A stretch of 64,000 bases of DNA, from the NCBI GenBank assembly GCA_964035545.1, contig OZ037765.1:32921004-32985003 (forward strand). Direction: 5' to 3'. This stretch comes from Bugula neritina. Its lineage: Eukaryota; Bryozoa; Gymnolaemata; Cheilostomatida; Bugulidae. How positions within the stretch are numbered: the first letter of the stretch is position 1; every line of letters begins with the position of its first letter. The notes below the pieces were generated by a model that saw only the letters and a program-made list of their open reading frames with translations, did no database searches and was not told where the DNA came from. Below are positions 44,764-56,114 of the stretch, piece by piece. The position numbers and the translations under genes are program-made.

Positions 44764-47700
44764 TTGTTTCTTCGTGTGAACATTTGTCTTAGCACTAGAC
44801 GGTTGGTTGCTAAAATGGGGGACTCTCTGAGGCCACCTGGGGAGCTAGATTTTACTGATACGCAAAAATCATGGCCGGAGTATAAAACAAGGTTTGCTAG
44901 ATATAGGATAGCATCTGGGTTGAGTGAAAAGTCTGCGGAGAGACAGGTGAATATGTTGATTTATTGCATGGGACGTGAGGCCGAGGCAATAATAAATCAA
45001 ATTACAGTGAGACAGCCCAGAGCAGCAGTAGCAGCTGATGCAGCAAGAGGGATAATTGCAGTAGAGGCTGAGGATGCAGAGAGGACACTATACGCTCGAA
45101 CTGTAGAAGCTCTAGATGCGTATTTTACTCCAAGAGATAACCATTTACACTATGCTGTTCTATTCATGTCACGCTCTCAGCAGTCTGAAGAGAGTAATGA
45201 GCATTTTATAAGGAGCCTTCATGAATTAGTATCGAGATGCAGTGGATGGGACCAGCAACACAAGGAGGACATGATGCGTATACGCTTGCTAGCTGGTATG
45301 AAAGATAAAGATTTAAGCCGCGACCTCCAAGTAAATGACAATATTACATTAGACCAGATTAAACAGCAGTTAAGAACCAAGGAAATCATTGCTCAGAACC
45401 AGAAAGCCGAACTAGATGGAGAGAGACAAGTATTTACCGTAAGGAACAAACAAGGGACAGATAGTAATCAATATGCCTCGGAGAATAGAGAGAATAAGGG
45501 ACAGAATGGACAGTTGATAAGAGATTGTAAATATTGTGGCAGGGACCATGTAAAAGGACGTTGTCCTGCTTATAATAAACAATGTAACAAGTGTCAGTCC
45601 ATGGGTCATTTTTCAAAAGTCTGTAGAAAGACGAACACGAAACGAGTTAATCAGATCGAAGCTCCCCAGGGTGATAGTTCCGAAGAAGGTGACAATTTTC
45701 ATGTTCATGTAGTGTCAGATGATAGACACATTAACACTGGTTTAAAGGGCAGTATTACGTGTAATAAGTGGACTTTGAATTTTTTGATTAAGGGAGAGAT
45801 TCTTCAGGCCAGGGTAGACACAGGGGCAGAGGTTAGTACAATGTCCAAGAATAGGTTTAGGCAGCTAGGGTTTCATGAGGTAACTAAAACAAAAGCTAAA
45901 CTCTCAGGCTATGGTGATAAATCCATTCCGGTATTGGGCTATGCTAAATTACCAGTAACTATGTCAAGTGGGAAAACAGCTGTGGTCAAATTTTATGTCA
46001 CAGACAATGATAATCAGACTCTGTTGGGCATGCCCGCCATTGTAGATCTAGATCTCTTACCAAAAATGGTGAATCAGGTAAGTGAAAAGCAAGTCAATAA
46101 ACAGCTGTTAGACAAGTATCCCGAGGTTTTCACTGGCCTGGGTAAGTTCGGTGGTGAGGTAAGTTTACTACTTAAGTCAGGAGCTGAGCCGAGGTCTCTA
46201 GCGCCTAGGTTGATACCGCAGAAGAAACGTGGTAAGTTGCAGATAGAACTGAACAGGCTTGTGGACTCAGGGGTCATTGCCAAAGATGTTTCGCCGGCTT
46301 TGTGGCTATTACCGATTGTTCTTGTGAATAAGCCTAATGGTGATCTCAGAATTTGTCTGGATCCACAATACCTCAATAGTCAACTGATCAGAGCTCATTG
46401 TGCTATTCCTACACTTCCTGAAATTTTCTCGCGGATTTCAGGATCCCAGTATTTCACGACATTGGATGCCAAGCAGGGGTTTCATCAGATTCCTCTTAGT
46501 GAGGAGTCGTCTAAGCTTACCAGTTTCATGACTCCTTTTGGCAAATACAGGTGGCTCAGAATGCCGATGGGGATTTGCAATGCCCCCGAGATATTTCACC
46601 AGCGGATGCTGGATGCCATGGAAGGTCTAGAGGGGGTGGAGGTCTATATCGATGATCTGTTGGTACATGCCCCGTCTATAGAAGAGCATGGTAGGAGACT
46701 GGAGGCAGTCTTAGAAAGGTGCAGGCAGTTGGGCCTGACACTAAACCCTGATAAAGTGGAGTTGGCCAAAGAGTCTACTTCTTTCTTGGGACATGAGCTT
46801 TCCCAGACGGGGCTGAAGCCAAGTCACTCCAAGGTGGAGGCAGTCCAGCTCATGACTGAGCCTGAGGACAAAAAAGCAGTACAGCGGTTTCTCGGTTTTG
46901 TCAATTTTATGGCAAAGTTCATTCCTAACCTCTCCGAACATACTTTTCCTTTACGAGAAGTATGCAAGAAAAGTACTCAGTTTGTATGGGGAGTAGAACA
47001 AGACATGGCGTTTGACAAAATTAAAAGGCTTATATCGGACGCTCCGACGTTAGTCCTTTATGATGCAGAGGTAGAAACGACTTTGAGTGCCGATAGTTCA
47101 GCCCATAGTATAGGGGCTGTGTGCTTGCAAAATGGCAGGCCGGTGGAATTTGCAGCTAAATCATTGACCACGTGCCAACAGGGCTACAGCCAGATTGAAA
47201 AGGAGCTGCTGGCAACCTTGTTTGCCTGCAAGAGGTTCAGATTTTACTGTTTTGGTCAGTCCAAGATCAGAGTGGAGACTGACCACCTACCGCTGATTGG
47301 GTTGATGAAGAAGGATATCAATGAGCTTTCTCCTAGACTCGCTGCCATGAGACTGGAGTTGCTCACCTACCCTATACAATTGGTCTATAAACCTGGTACA
47401 GAAATGGTTTTAGCAGATACTTTGTCTAGATCTTGTCCTAAGGACACCAACCTTTGTGAGGACTTGGAAGTTGATCCCCTTTTGTCTGTCTGCTCGGTCG
47501 TAATACGAAGTGATGATGTGATGAAAAAATACCAGAGAGCGACTACTAAAGACGAGGAGTTGTCCGTAGTTATGCGGTACATCCTAGAAGGCTGGCCAAT
47601 ACACAAAAAAAATTGTGCTGGTCGGGCTAAGGCATATTGGAATCAGAGAAAATCGCTTAGTTCTGTTAATGGGGTCATTTTTCACGGCTCACGACTGGTT

Positions 47701-48876
47701 ATCCCAGTAGCTCTTCGAACAGAGGTGCTAAACTCCCTCCACAGCGCCCATCAAGGAGTCTCCAAGATTATGCAAAGGGCTGGTGAGTCGGTTTATTGGC
47801 CAGGACTTAGGAATAGAGTTGAAGAGAAGTGTTTGGCTTGTGAGCCTTGTGTCATAGAGGAGAAGATTCAAACTAAGGAGCCGCTCCTTCCTTTCCCTAT
47901 ACCTGATTTTCCTTATCAGATGGTGGGTGTTGATTTATTCCAATTAGAAGGTTCGTACTATCTTCTCGTGGTGGATTACCTATCAAAGTGGCCAGTAGTT
48001 AGATCTCTAGGCTCTGACACGTCGAGCAAGAGGGTTATACACTGCTTGCGAGAAATCTTCGTGGACTTCGGCCGGCCAGAAGTGCTTGTGTCTGATAATG
48101 GTCCGCAGTTCTCTAGTTTCGATTTTAAGCTTTTTTGCAGTAACCAAGGAATAACACAACGTACAAGCTCGCCACTTCATCCAGCGGGAAATGGACAAGC
48201 TGAGAGAACTATCGGAACGGTGAAAAGCATGATGAAAAAGTGTCTGCAGGAAAGTGGTGATTGGCTGCAGGGCCTGGCAACTATTAGGAATACTCCCGTA
48301 GCAGAAGGGTTGCCCTCCCCCAGTGAACTTTTGCAGGGACGGGTATTGCGAGATGACCATCCCGTCCAGTCCACTAGATATCAAGTAGCTGCCTATGATG
48401 TTGACAAGGTAAGACGTGTTTTAGGCGACCGTAAGAGTCGTGATAAATATTTCTTTGATAGACATGCTAAGCCAGAGAAAGGGCAACAAGTCCACATACG
48501 CACTGCTAAGGGTGACTGGAGGGTAGGTGAAATTGAAGGCATTGCTAATGATAGGTCTTACTGGGTAGATTCGTCTAGTAACAGACTTAGACGAAATAGA
48601 AAAGACATACGCTGTACAGCAGTGAATCGACAAAACCACAAGGTAAGTCAGAAGCCTTTTATAGAGGTAGATCCAGCGGTGAGTACAGGTAGGGAAAATG
48701 TTTTGGGACAGTTTAGAGATCAGCCAGTTTTTCCACCGGGCGGCTCTAATGTTCAGTCTGACAATATAGCATCATCCTCGCCTGAGGGTGAAGTAAGTTC
48801 TCCAAGTGTGTTCACACGGTCTGGACGCCGGACACAAAAGCCCAAATGGCATGATGATTATCATGTTTATAAATAA
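44764..48876 (+). CDS. Element 3 Gag-Pol polyprotein
   Basis: 1,370 codons open from 44764. The ATG at 44815 (AAAATGG context, MGDSLRPPGELDF) is the likelier start, since 44764 is not ATG. Gag comes first, then two zinc knuckles (CKYCGRDHVKGRC near residue 255 and CNKCQSMGHFSKVC). Protease VDTGAEVSTM is near 352. RT has LDAKQGFHQIPL, MPMGICNAPEIFHQR and YIDD near 628-631. RNase H starts near LSADSSAHSIGAV, about 775. Integrase has HSAHQGV...CLACEPC, then core residues in VGVDLF, VSDNGPQF and GNGQAERT. No frameshift is needed between gag and pol, so the Gag:Pol ratio must be set by processing or another means. It ends at 48876, 131 bp before the 3' LTR. Confidence 0.95.
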   Translation: MFLRVNICLSTRRLVAKMGDSLRPPGELDFTDTQKSWPEYKTRFARYRIASGLSEKSAERQVNMLIYCMGREAEAIINQITVRQPRAAVAADAARGIIAVEAEDAERTLYARTVEALDAYFTPRDNHLHYAVLFMSRSQQSEESNEHFIRSLHELVSRCSGWDQQHKEDMMRIRLLAGMKDKDLSRDLQVNDNITLDQIKQQLRTKEIIAQNQKAELDGERQVFTVRNKQGTDSNQYASENRENKGQNGQLIRDCKYCGRDHVKGRCPAYNKQCNKCQSMGHFSKVCRKTNTKRVNQIEAPQGDSSEEGDNFHVHVVSDDRHINTGLKGSITCNKWTLNFLIKGEILQARVDTGAEVSTMSKNRFRQLGFHEVTKTKAKLSGYGDKSIPVLGYAKLPVTMSSGKTAVVKFYVTDNDNQTLLGMPAIVDLDLLPKMVNQVSEKQVNKQLLDKYPEVFTGLGKFGGEVSLLLKSGAEPRSLAPRLIPQKKRGKLQIELNRLVDSGVIAKDVSPALWLLPIVLVNKPNGDLRICLDPQYLNSQLIRAHCAIPTLPEIFSRISGSQYFTTLDAKQGFHQIPLSEESSKLTSFMTPFGKYRWLRMPMGICNAPEIFHQRMLDAMEGLEGVEVYIDDLLVHAPSIEEHGRRLEAVLERCRQLGLTLNPDKVELAKESTSFLGHELSQTGLKPSHSKVEAVQLMTEPEDKKAVQRFLGFVNFMAKFIPNLSEHTFPLREVCKKSTQFVWGVEQDMAFDKIKRLISDAPTLVLYDAEVETTLSADSSAHSIGAVCLQNGRPVEFAAKSLTTCQQGYSQIEKELLATLFACKRFRFYCFGQSKIRVETDHLPLIGLMKKDINELSPRLAAMRLELLTYPIQLVYKPGTEMVLADTLSRSCPKDTNLCEDLEVDPLLSVCSVVIRSDDVMKKYQRATTKDEELSVVMRYILEGWPIHKKNCAGRAKAYWNQRKSLSSVNGVIFHGSRLVIPVALRTEVLNSLHSAHQGVSKIMQRAGESVYWPGLRNRVEEKCLACEPCVIEEKIQTKEPLLPFPIPDFPYQMVGVDLFQLEGSYYLLVVDYLSKWPVVRSLGSDTSSKRVIHCLREIFVDFGRPEVLVSDNGPQFSSFDFKLFCSNQGITQRTSSPLHPAGNGQAERTIGTVKSMMKKCLQESGDWLQGLATIRNTPVAEGLPSPSELLQGRVLRDDHPVQSTRYQVAAYDVDKVRRVLGDRKSRDKYFFDRHAKPEKGQQVHIRTAKGDWRVGEIEGIANDRSYWVDSSSNRLRRNRKDIRCTAVNRQNHKVSQKPFIEVDPAVSTGRENVLGQFRDQPVFPPGGSNVQSDNIASSSPEGEVSSPSVFTRSGRRTQKPKWHDDYHVYK

Positions 48877-49007
48877 AGCTCTGCGGCTAGCCTGTCCTGA
48901 ACAACCTCTCCGGCTATAGTCTAATGTTTTGTATAAGTGTTTTAGTTTAGTATTTGTCTGTCTTAATTTTTAGTTTTGTTTAATTAATATCCCCTAAGAA
49001 AGGGAGA

Positions 49008-49180
49008 TGTCATAGTTTAATTAGGCTCGCTAGTGACACGGCCTGCGCGTGCGTGTCACGGGTCAGATGCTGGTTTTACATGTGCTAATAAAGTCTTCAG
49101 TTCTTGTCTCAATCTAAACTTCGCAATGATTTCAATATCCTAATACTTAATACTAATAGCATCACATAGAATGTGTGACA
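49008..49180 (+). repeat. Element 3 3' LTR
   Basis: Identical by eye to the 5' LTR, preceded by the polypurine tract and followed by ATTAC. Confidence 0.95.
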
Positions 49181-49535
49181 ATTACCTTTTAATTTATGAT
49201 TATAATTAATGTTAGAATTACCACAATTACAATCATAATGATAATGGCATAATGCCAATGATAATCACAATCGTAACACTAATAATAATAGTAATAGTCA
49301 AACTCAAGGATTGAGCCAATGATTCAGATTGTCTAAATTTAATTAAATAAATTTCAGCCTTGGATTTAACTTTACAGTTCACAATTTTATTTTACATTAC
49401 GACTGAGAGTCACAGTAAGACTAAGAAAAAGAGTAAGTCATACCTTTCTTGCAGTTATTTTCAAAGTTTGTAGTTGTACTGGTACAGTAGTAGACCTAGT
49501 AGTAGTACTAGTAGTAGTAGTAGTAACAGTACTAT

Positions 49536-49570
<35 letters not shown>

Positions 49571-50700
49571 CTAGTACTAGTAGCAGTACTAGTACTAGTT
49601 GTAGTACTAGTATCAGTGGTAGTAGTAATAGGACTGCGATCTTAGATGTAGGTCTAATGAAATACGAATAATAATAGTATAAGTATAACTTTTACATATT
49701 TAGTTTTACTATAAGTGTAAATATAATGAGTAATAGTAAAACTCAAAGTATATACATTAACTCAGTTTAGCATTAATGATAAAATATAATAATTATAATA
49801 AAGTAATATGATCACCATTACGATTATAATTAAAATTCTTAGTAACACTTTTATGATACTCAGTTTAATTTATTAATATTAAACATTAGTTTGGCTACCA
49901 CAAATAACTAATAAGTGCTACTATAGGTAACTGTAAAGATAAGTATAAATTTAACTATAACATAGACTATCAGCAATAATAATATATCATATTGATATTA
50001 AACTATATATGGATAATGCAAATCATAGATCATACCTCATGATAATTATTTCTAATGATCTTACTTTTTATATGCTGATGCTAATAAGTATTAATTTTTA
50101 ATTTGATAACTCATGAATGATGAATAAGATAACAAGAATAATACTGGACCTAGTAATACTATTAGTCCTACTACTAGAATTTTATTATCTTATATTTGTA
50201 ATACGCTTCTTTTAGTAATACTGCTGGTCAAAGTTAGTGTTAATCATATTTATAGTTAAATGTTGAAGGAATAAATTAGTTCATAACATAAACATTGCAC
50301 TATGTGAATATGAAATTTAATATGAATATCCCAATTACACTTGCTGTTGCTCTTTAGAGACTAGAGTTATAACTTATAACTATGATATAATAATGAATAC
50401 CATTATTTTAACTAATCATATTACTCAGATAATGTTAATGATAACTGTAAGTCTAAAAACCACTACGGTTATAGGTATCACTGACTAATATTATTAATAA
50501 TATAATCATTCGTTTTATACTTGTACCTATATTTATATTTATACTTATACCTATTTTTATACTTATGATCATATCTATACTTTCACGTATGCTTGTACAT
50601 TTTACTCATAGTATCAGGGTGGCAATCGAAAAGTCATAATCGATATGCTAATCTAATAATAGAACCAACTGCACTAATATAGTTGTATGTTATTATAATT
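49181..50700. other. Simple-sequence-rich region with (AGT)n microsatellite
   Basis: (TAGTAG)n-type runs with ACTAGT interruptions at about 49487-49640; the Ser/Thr-rich open frame over them is a repeat artefact. The rest is AT-rich TAATA/ATAAT words. No gene seen. Confidence 0.6.
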
Positions 50701-50849
50701 GTTGATTGACCGTAGTTTTTTAGCTGGTGTAACCTTTTACCATTGGCCTAGTTATACTAGGCTGAAATGGATAGAACTTTCCTCAGAATGTGAGCTTATC
50801 CTGATCCTAGTAAGGGTGTCTGCTGAATTAATGAGCATTTGTTTTCAGC

Positions 50850-53575
50850 TACTCTAAGTAGTGTCAGCCAGTCTACAATCTTGTATAAAGCTCCAAAGGC
50901 TCCAGTTACAACGGGATGACTTTTTTGATGTTTTCCAAAGGCGGGTTTATTCTAGTGCTAAATTCTGATATTTTCCTAACTTTTCGAATTTTTTTCTTTT
51001 ACTCTGTAGTTAACAGGGACTGTGATATCAATTATCGTTGTTTCAGCATTATGCTTGTCAACTACTAATATATCGGGTCTCCTAACTTTGATGACTACGT
51101 CAGTGTGTATGTTAAAATCTTACAAGGTTTTCACATTATCATTTTCCAGTACTTATTCTGCTTGATGGCCGTACCAATTCTTACTTTTCTGAAACTCACC
51201 AAGTTCACACAACTACTATTGAAATTATCAATGCCAAAAGGTTGTGTTTTTTCTTATATTCTCCTTCTGCTACCTTCTCAAACTCACTCAATACGTGCAT
51301 CGAAGTTTTGTCTCTTGCGTTACACATTCCACACTTCTTGCTACCCTGTTCTCTCATCATAGCCACTTTATAATTTCTAGTAGTGAATAGTTGATTTTGC
51401 GCAGCTGTCAGCAGTCCTTCTGTTTCCTTTTTCAGCCAACCATACTTCAACCAGTTCCAGGAAAATGCTTTCATGTCTTCCACCATTTTGATGTATTGAC
51501 CACGTGAAGCTTTTCTTTACACTCATCAGTTCTTTCTATCACTTTATCATTATTTAGTTCTACCGCTGTTCTGTCTTTTAGGAAGGTATTCAGTGTGGTG
51601 TTTCTATCAGTCTATGTTATATTTATGTAGTCTGACATGCTGCAGTTTTCAATCTTTATGCATTTTTCAGTTGACAACATTCTTCTACCGCCTTCCCTTC
51701 TGCTAAAATACAGCCTGCCTACATCTGCTCTTGGATAGGGTGCACGGTTTGTTGTCATTAGCTTCCTTGTCTTTCAGTCCATATTTTTTAGCTCATGAAA
51801 CAGTTCAGTCAAGTATTCTAGCTGTGTAATGCACTGCTGTTACTGCCCATGTGTTTATTGCTTTGATTGTGTTCTCACCATTCAGTTTTGAATCCAGAAC
51901 TTTTCTTATTTGTTTGTAGTACTCCTTGATCTTATTTTTCATTTCATATATTTGTATTCCATCAATCTCAAGAACTCCTGGATATTTATACGGCTTCTCA
52001 CTCAGATCTTTGATTACCTGTTCATCAGGCAAACTGATTCCTGTGTCCTTAATTTTCTTTCCCTTTCTCATAACCAGTGTGGCACATTTTTTAATCCAAA
52101 TTTCATTTCTATATTCCTTGTGAAGATCCCGGCAGTGTTTACCAAAGCTTCCAGTTCCCACTTTAATTTCCTATTTACCTTCAGGTCATCCACATATAGG
52201 AGATGGTTTGTTTTCTGTCTCGTCGAAATTTGCATCATTGAGCCGCTTCTGTCATGCGAATCGGTAGTTGGAGAAAAGGGATAGAGATAAAGAGTCTCCT
52301 TGGAAAATTCTTAGTTTGATCTTTATTTCTCCTATCTTTTCTTCCAGGTATTTCAGTTGTGTTTTCCAGGTTTCATGCTTTTTCTTATCAACCTTATGAC
52401 ATTAATTGCTATTCCAGTTGTTTGCATCGTTTCTAAGATCTAATTTCCTTGTCTTTACATATGCTCCAATTTGTTGCTAACTTTATTTAGTCATTCTGCA
52501 TTGGTATTATTTTTAGTTGGCTGACCCCATATATTTTATCAGAATGCTTTTGATTTCCTTGTCAGGTGCCTCTTTAGATGTACGTATTCATTTCCTCGTA
52601 ATTCTTGATAAAAGCGCTTATCATTGTAAACATTGTGTTCTGATTATATTGATCAACTCATTCTGTATATCTGTTTATCTTCTGGCTTACAGCTCTCAGG
52701 TTTTGCTTCAGTTTTTCAATCACTACACCACACTCTTTGTTCTTTATCCTATATTTTTCTTAAACCATTCTTCTCAATGAATCATTGTAAGCTCTACTTT
52801 TTCACTCTGCTATTTTACTTAAGTCTGATCTAATTTCTTTTTATTTCTTCTGCAGTCGTATTTTCCATACTTGTACATTGTCAGTTTTTCTTTTTCCTTT
52901 TTGTTACACACTTGTTCTGTTACTATTTTTCGCACAAGCCATGGTGGTGTTATTAAGCTCAATGGTATTAATAATCTCAACACAGTTTAGCACATCATTA
53001 ATCTGTTTTACTGCCTGTAGTAATTTGACCCTCTCAATGTGCCTAAGGGCTCTTAGTGTTGGTCGATCATTAGATAGCTTGTTATGCTCATTTATAATTT
53101 TTCTACTAACACTTTTTCTACCTCTGAACTAGGTACTCTTAAAATTCTCATGGCTGATTTATATGCTATCTCATGTTGTACTATAACATCCTCTATTTGC
53201 AAATTTAGCTCTTCATTATCTTCTTCACCAATTGATGTGCCTAGTTCTTGCAAGGTTCCTTCTTCAATCTTATGGAGTTCTTCTTCCATAAAATGCTTGT
53301 GTTTCTTCATAGTTCTTGCTTAATCCGCTAGTCTCTGTTCGCTGATGTTGAACTCTCCTCTGTTTTCCAGCGTTTGCACATTCTTTTTAAATAATTCTTT
53401 GATCCGGGTCTACAGAGCTCATACATTGTTTTTCTATAACCTCTCAATTTGGGTGTACTTTTGAAGCAGCATTTCATGACAACTTTGTTGTCTTCTCTTG
53501 AGTATCTTCTTCTAGTTGTGCCATTAACGGGTTGACGGCCGTAGGTTGCCTGGCCCTCCACATACCCACTGCCAG
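50850..53575 (-). pseudogene. Decayed non-LTR retrotransposon with restriction-like endonuclease
   Basis: Minus-strand pieces in order. N-terminal segment 53561-53092 (TRRRYSREDNKVVMKC, then a helical stretch). RT segment 52161-51805 (KCATLVMRKGKK, LPDEQVIKDL, YPGVLEIDGI, then NTWAVTAVHYTA). A zinc motif C-x2-C-x8-H in CGMCNARDKTSMHVLSE lies near 51380-51290; the expected final Cys is Phe. Next is an endonuclease-like RRPDILVVDK...IIDITVP segment near 51090-51010, and VVTGAFG near 50920. Stops and frameshifts separate them. Layout (RT, zinc motif, PD-(D/E)xK-type nuclease last) resembles R2-like elements. Confidence 0.75.
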
Positions 53576-55433
53576 ACGAGACATGCCATGTTTAGTTAGA
53601 CATACCATTAACGTCGTTGGCTTTATTAGTTCTATTTTAATGGATCATATTATTATTTTTAATTACTATTATTATCACTATCAGTAGCAAATAAATAATT
53701 TTATATTTGTTATTAGTTACTACTTATAGAAATTGAGTGCCACAGCTTGAGGGTTATAAAGTCAGTCTTAGTCAATGTAATGGGGATGCTGATACTGACA
53801 TTTGGCTTCGAGCTCATAGTTAAATTGCTAACAACTATACCTAAGGATAACAGGAGTATTAAAATGTTAATTTATAAGGATTATAACCTTAGAGTGGAGA
53901 TATTATTCTCAATTTATTTAGTTTGTACTTTACTAACTTTTATTTTATTCATCAACCTTACTGTCTATTTAAATAGCAAACTAAAGAATAATTATGAAGG
54001 CCTTTGAATTGAAGTACTTTTCTGTAGCTGATTAGATTTCAAGTATTAAAATAACATACTAAGACAGAATACCATTATATGAGCTAGATTAATAAAGTAA
54101 AGAAGATTTCTTTGGTAATCAAAATATAGGTGTCACATATGCCTATTTTTAAGATTATGTTCTTATATGTGCTGTCTTTTTAATATTTTTAAAGTGCTAC
54201 ATTTTGAGGGTAGCCTACATCAATATGACTGCCCTGTAATTGCTTGTCAACTATAAGAGTTAGACCTATAAACTGTCTCATTTTCAAATTATCTTTACTT
54301 TTCTAATTGATGTTAACATGACTATTCCTATTAGTATTTTGGTGTTTACCATTAGTAATGTTTGAAGTAACATCAATATCATTGTTAATTTGTCTAATTA
54401 TTCAAATTTTAATATTCATCATTTGTGAACAGTAATAAAATTTTGTCTTTCTTAAATTAATGTGATGCTAGTTAGCTACTCTAGCAAGTGTGTATTGTGC
54501 AATGAGTACTAATGCCATATTTTTGCACTTCTTGTTCTATATAATTTAGATTTAAGGTAACAATTCCTAAAGCTATCACATAATGCTGCTATCAGTTATA
54601 AAGATGTCACTGATCCAAACATTGAAAACCAGCTGCGCGCATGCAAGGTTGAAAACTTATTTTCTCTGGTTAGGTAAGTAGAAAGGTATTTGCTGTAATT
54701 TACAACTATTTTGTTTTCAACATCCTTGATGTTCATCTCTAAAAGATAAGTAGCACATAATGGTACCTGTTTTACTTAGCAGAAGAAATTATTGTCAAAG
54801 CTCTATTACTACATTTTAAATTGTATGACACTCTTTTGACTACATTTGATTTCATATCTCAAATAATTATATTTCTGACTCATGAAACTGTAACCACACA
54901 CTTGAGAACAAAATAAATAATGATATGGAAGCTTTCTTTAACTTTGTCAATTTAGTCAACAGCCAATGACTGAAAACATGTTTTGTACACTATTGATTGC
55001 CTCTCTATTTCCGCTATAAGGCAGAAACTTTAATCTCAAAATTTAAGACACTGGCAATTCTTCCCAATAATACGTTGTTCAAAACAAATATTTTTTGCCA
55101 AGTAATATAGTATTTAATTATATTTTTTAGTCAAAGAAATTTATTTGGTTTCTTGTGTCATCTTGAATAGGTTGTTATTCATTATCTTTTTCTTCGTGTT
55201 ATGGCTATGAGTGTATATAACCTTTGCTGACAGGTTTTTCCCCCATCACTATATGTTTCTCTGTTTACTCTCTAACAGTTTTATTTCCGTTCATTTTTTA
55301 GAGTTTACTAAAATGACATGGGTGTGCTTTGTTGTGGCTCCTAATTGAGCGTATCCGTTGAGATTATTGGAAGTTTTGTTGAAACTGAGCTGAAGCCTCT
55401 TACTCCTAAAGGCAAGAATTTGAGTCATCTTAG

Positions 55434-55511
55434 CTACTTGTAGCATATCAACATCGAACAGCACCATTCCACTACTCTAAGCTTAAGGTTTTGGCTGCAT
55501 TAGATCAACAG
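55434..55511 (+). other. Possible isolated small exon
   Basis: 78 nt between a CATCTTAG acceptor and a CAACAG|GTAAGT donor, open in phase 0 (contains HRTAPFHYSKLKVLAALDQQ). No neighbouring exons can be linked with certainty, so this may be chance. Confidence 0.2.
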
Positions 55512-55707
55512 GTAAGTTTAATAGTTTGTATTTCGTACACTATTTCATGATGTCTGTTCAGCATTTACTTGGTAGCACACATTTATAGATTTTGCATTCT
55601 TTTAGTTTTTTGCAGTACAACTTTTCTACGCAACTATTACACTGTTGTTGCTGTTAATTGTAGTTTATTCTGCTTGACCATGCAATTATTGAATTATGTT
55701 GCAAAGG

Positions 55708-56114
55708 TGATTGAGTCCTTTTATTTAATTTAGTACACACTGGAAATCTGCAGTTTTTAGCCATTTTTACATTTTAGCTGCTAATGAACAATGCTTTTTG
55801 CTTAAAATTAGTGAGACATCAAGAAATACACCTAAATAATTAAGGTTCTTCTTAATTTTGCATGATTTCTCATGTTTTTTCCTATTTATTCATTTCATTT
55901 GGATTGCCTACTGTTACAAACTAACCGTGGCGATCCCCAGTCAGAAGTTGCTGTAATTAGAAAAAAAGCACAGGAAATCAAAGAAAATTAAAAAGAGCCT
56001 TGATTATTTAGGTGTATTTATTGATATTTTTTTAGTTTCGGGCCAAAACTCATGTTCATTAGCAAAAACTTGCGATCTTCAGTATGTACTAACTTAAATA
56101 AAATGAACCAATTG
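55708..56114. mobile_element. Foldback (MITE-like) element, copy B
   Basis: Aligns with copy A (1873-8870 minus the gypsy): TTTAGTACACAC, CTGCAGTTTTTAGCC, GGTTCTTCTTAATTTTGCATGA, then the inverted arm. The ends TTTTATTTAATTTAGTAC and GTACTAACTTAAATAAAA are inverted repeats. More diverged than its counterpart; target duplication not clear. Confidence 0.65.

Larger units (their letters stand above)
44270..49180 (+). mobile_element. Compact intact Ty3/gypsy retrotransposon (element 3, Mag-like)
   Basis: LTRs 44270-44442 and 49008-49180, 173 bp each and identical by eye, TG...CA ended. The 5-bp target duplication ATTAC lies at 44265-44269 and 49181-49185. One uninterrupted gag-pol ORF of 1,370 codons. 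Polypurine tract AAGAAAGGGAGA just before 49008. Short LTRs, two zinc knuckles and a single ORF fit the Mag group. Looks recently inserted and potentially competent. Confidence 0.95.

Noticed and set aside
49474-49671. Serine/threonine-rich open frame
   Set aside because: Direct translation of the (AGT)n microsatellite.
53747-54007. 86-codon hydrophobic frame that could be a membrane protein
   Set aside because: Starts at TTG, AT-rich hydrophobic composition by chance, no splice context and no recognised motif.
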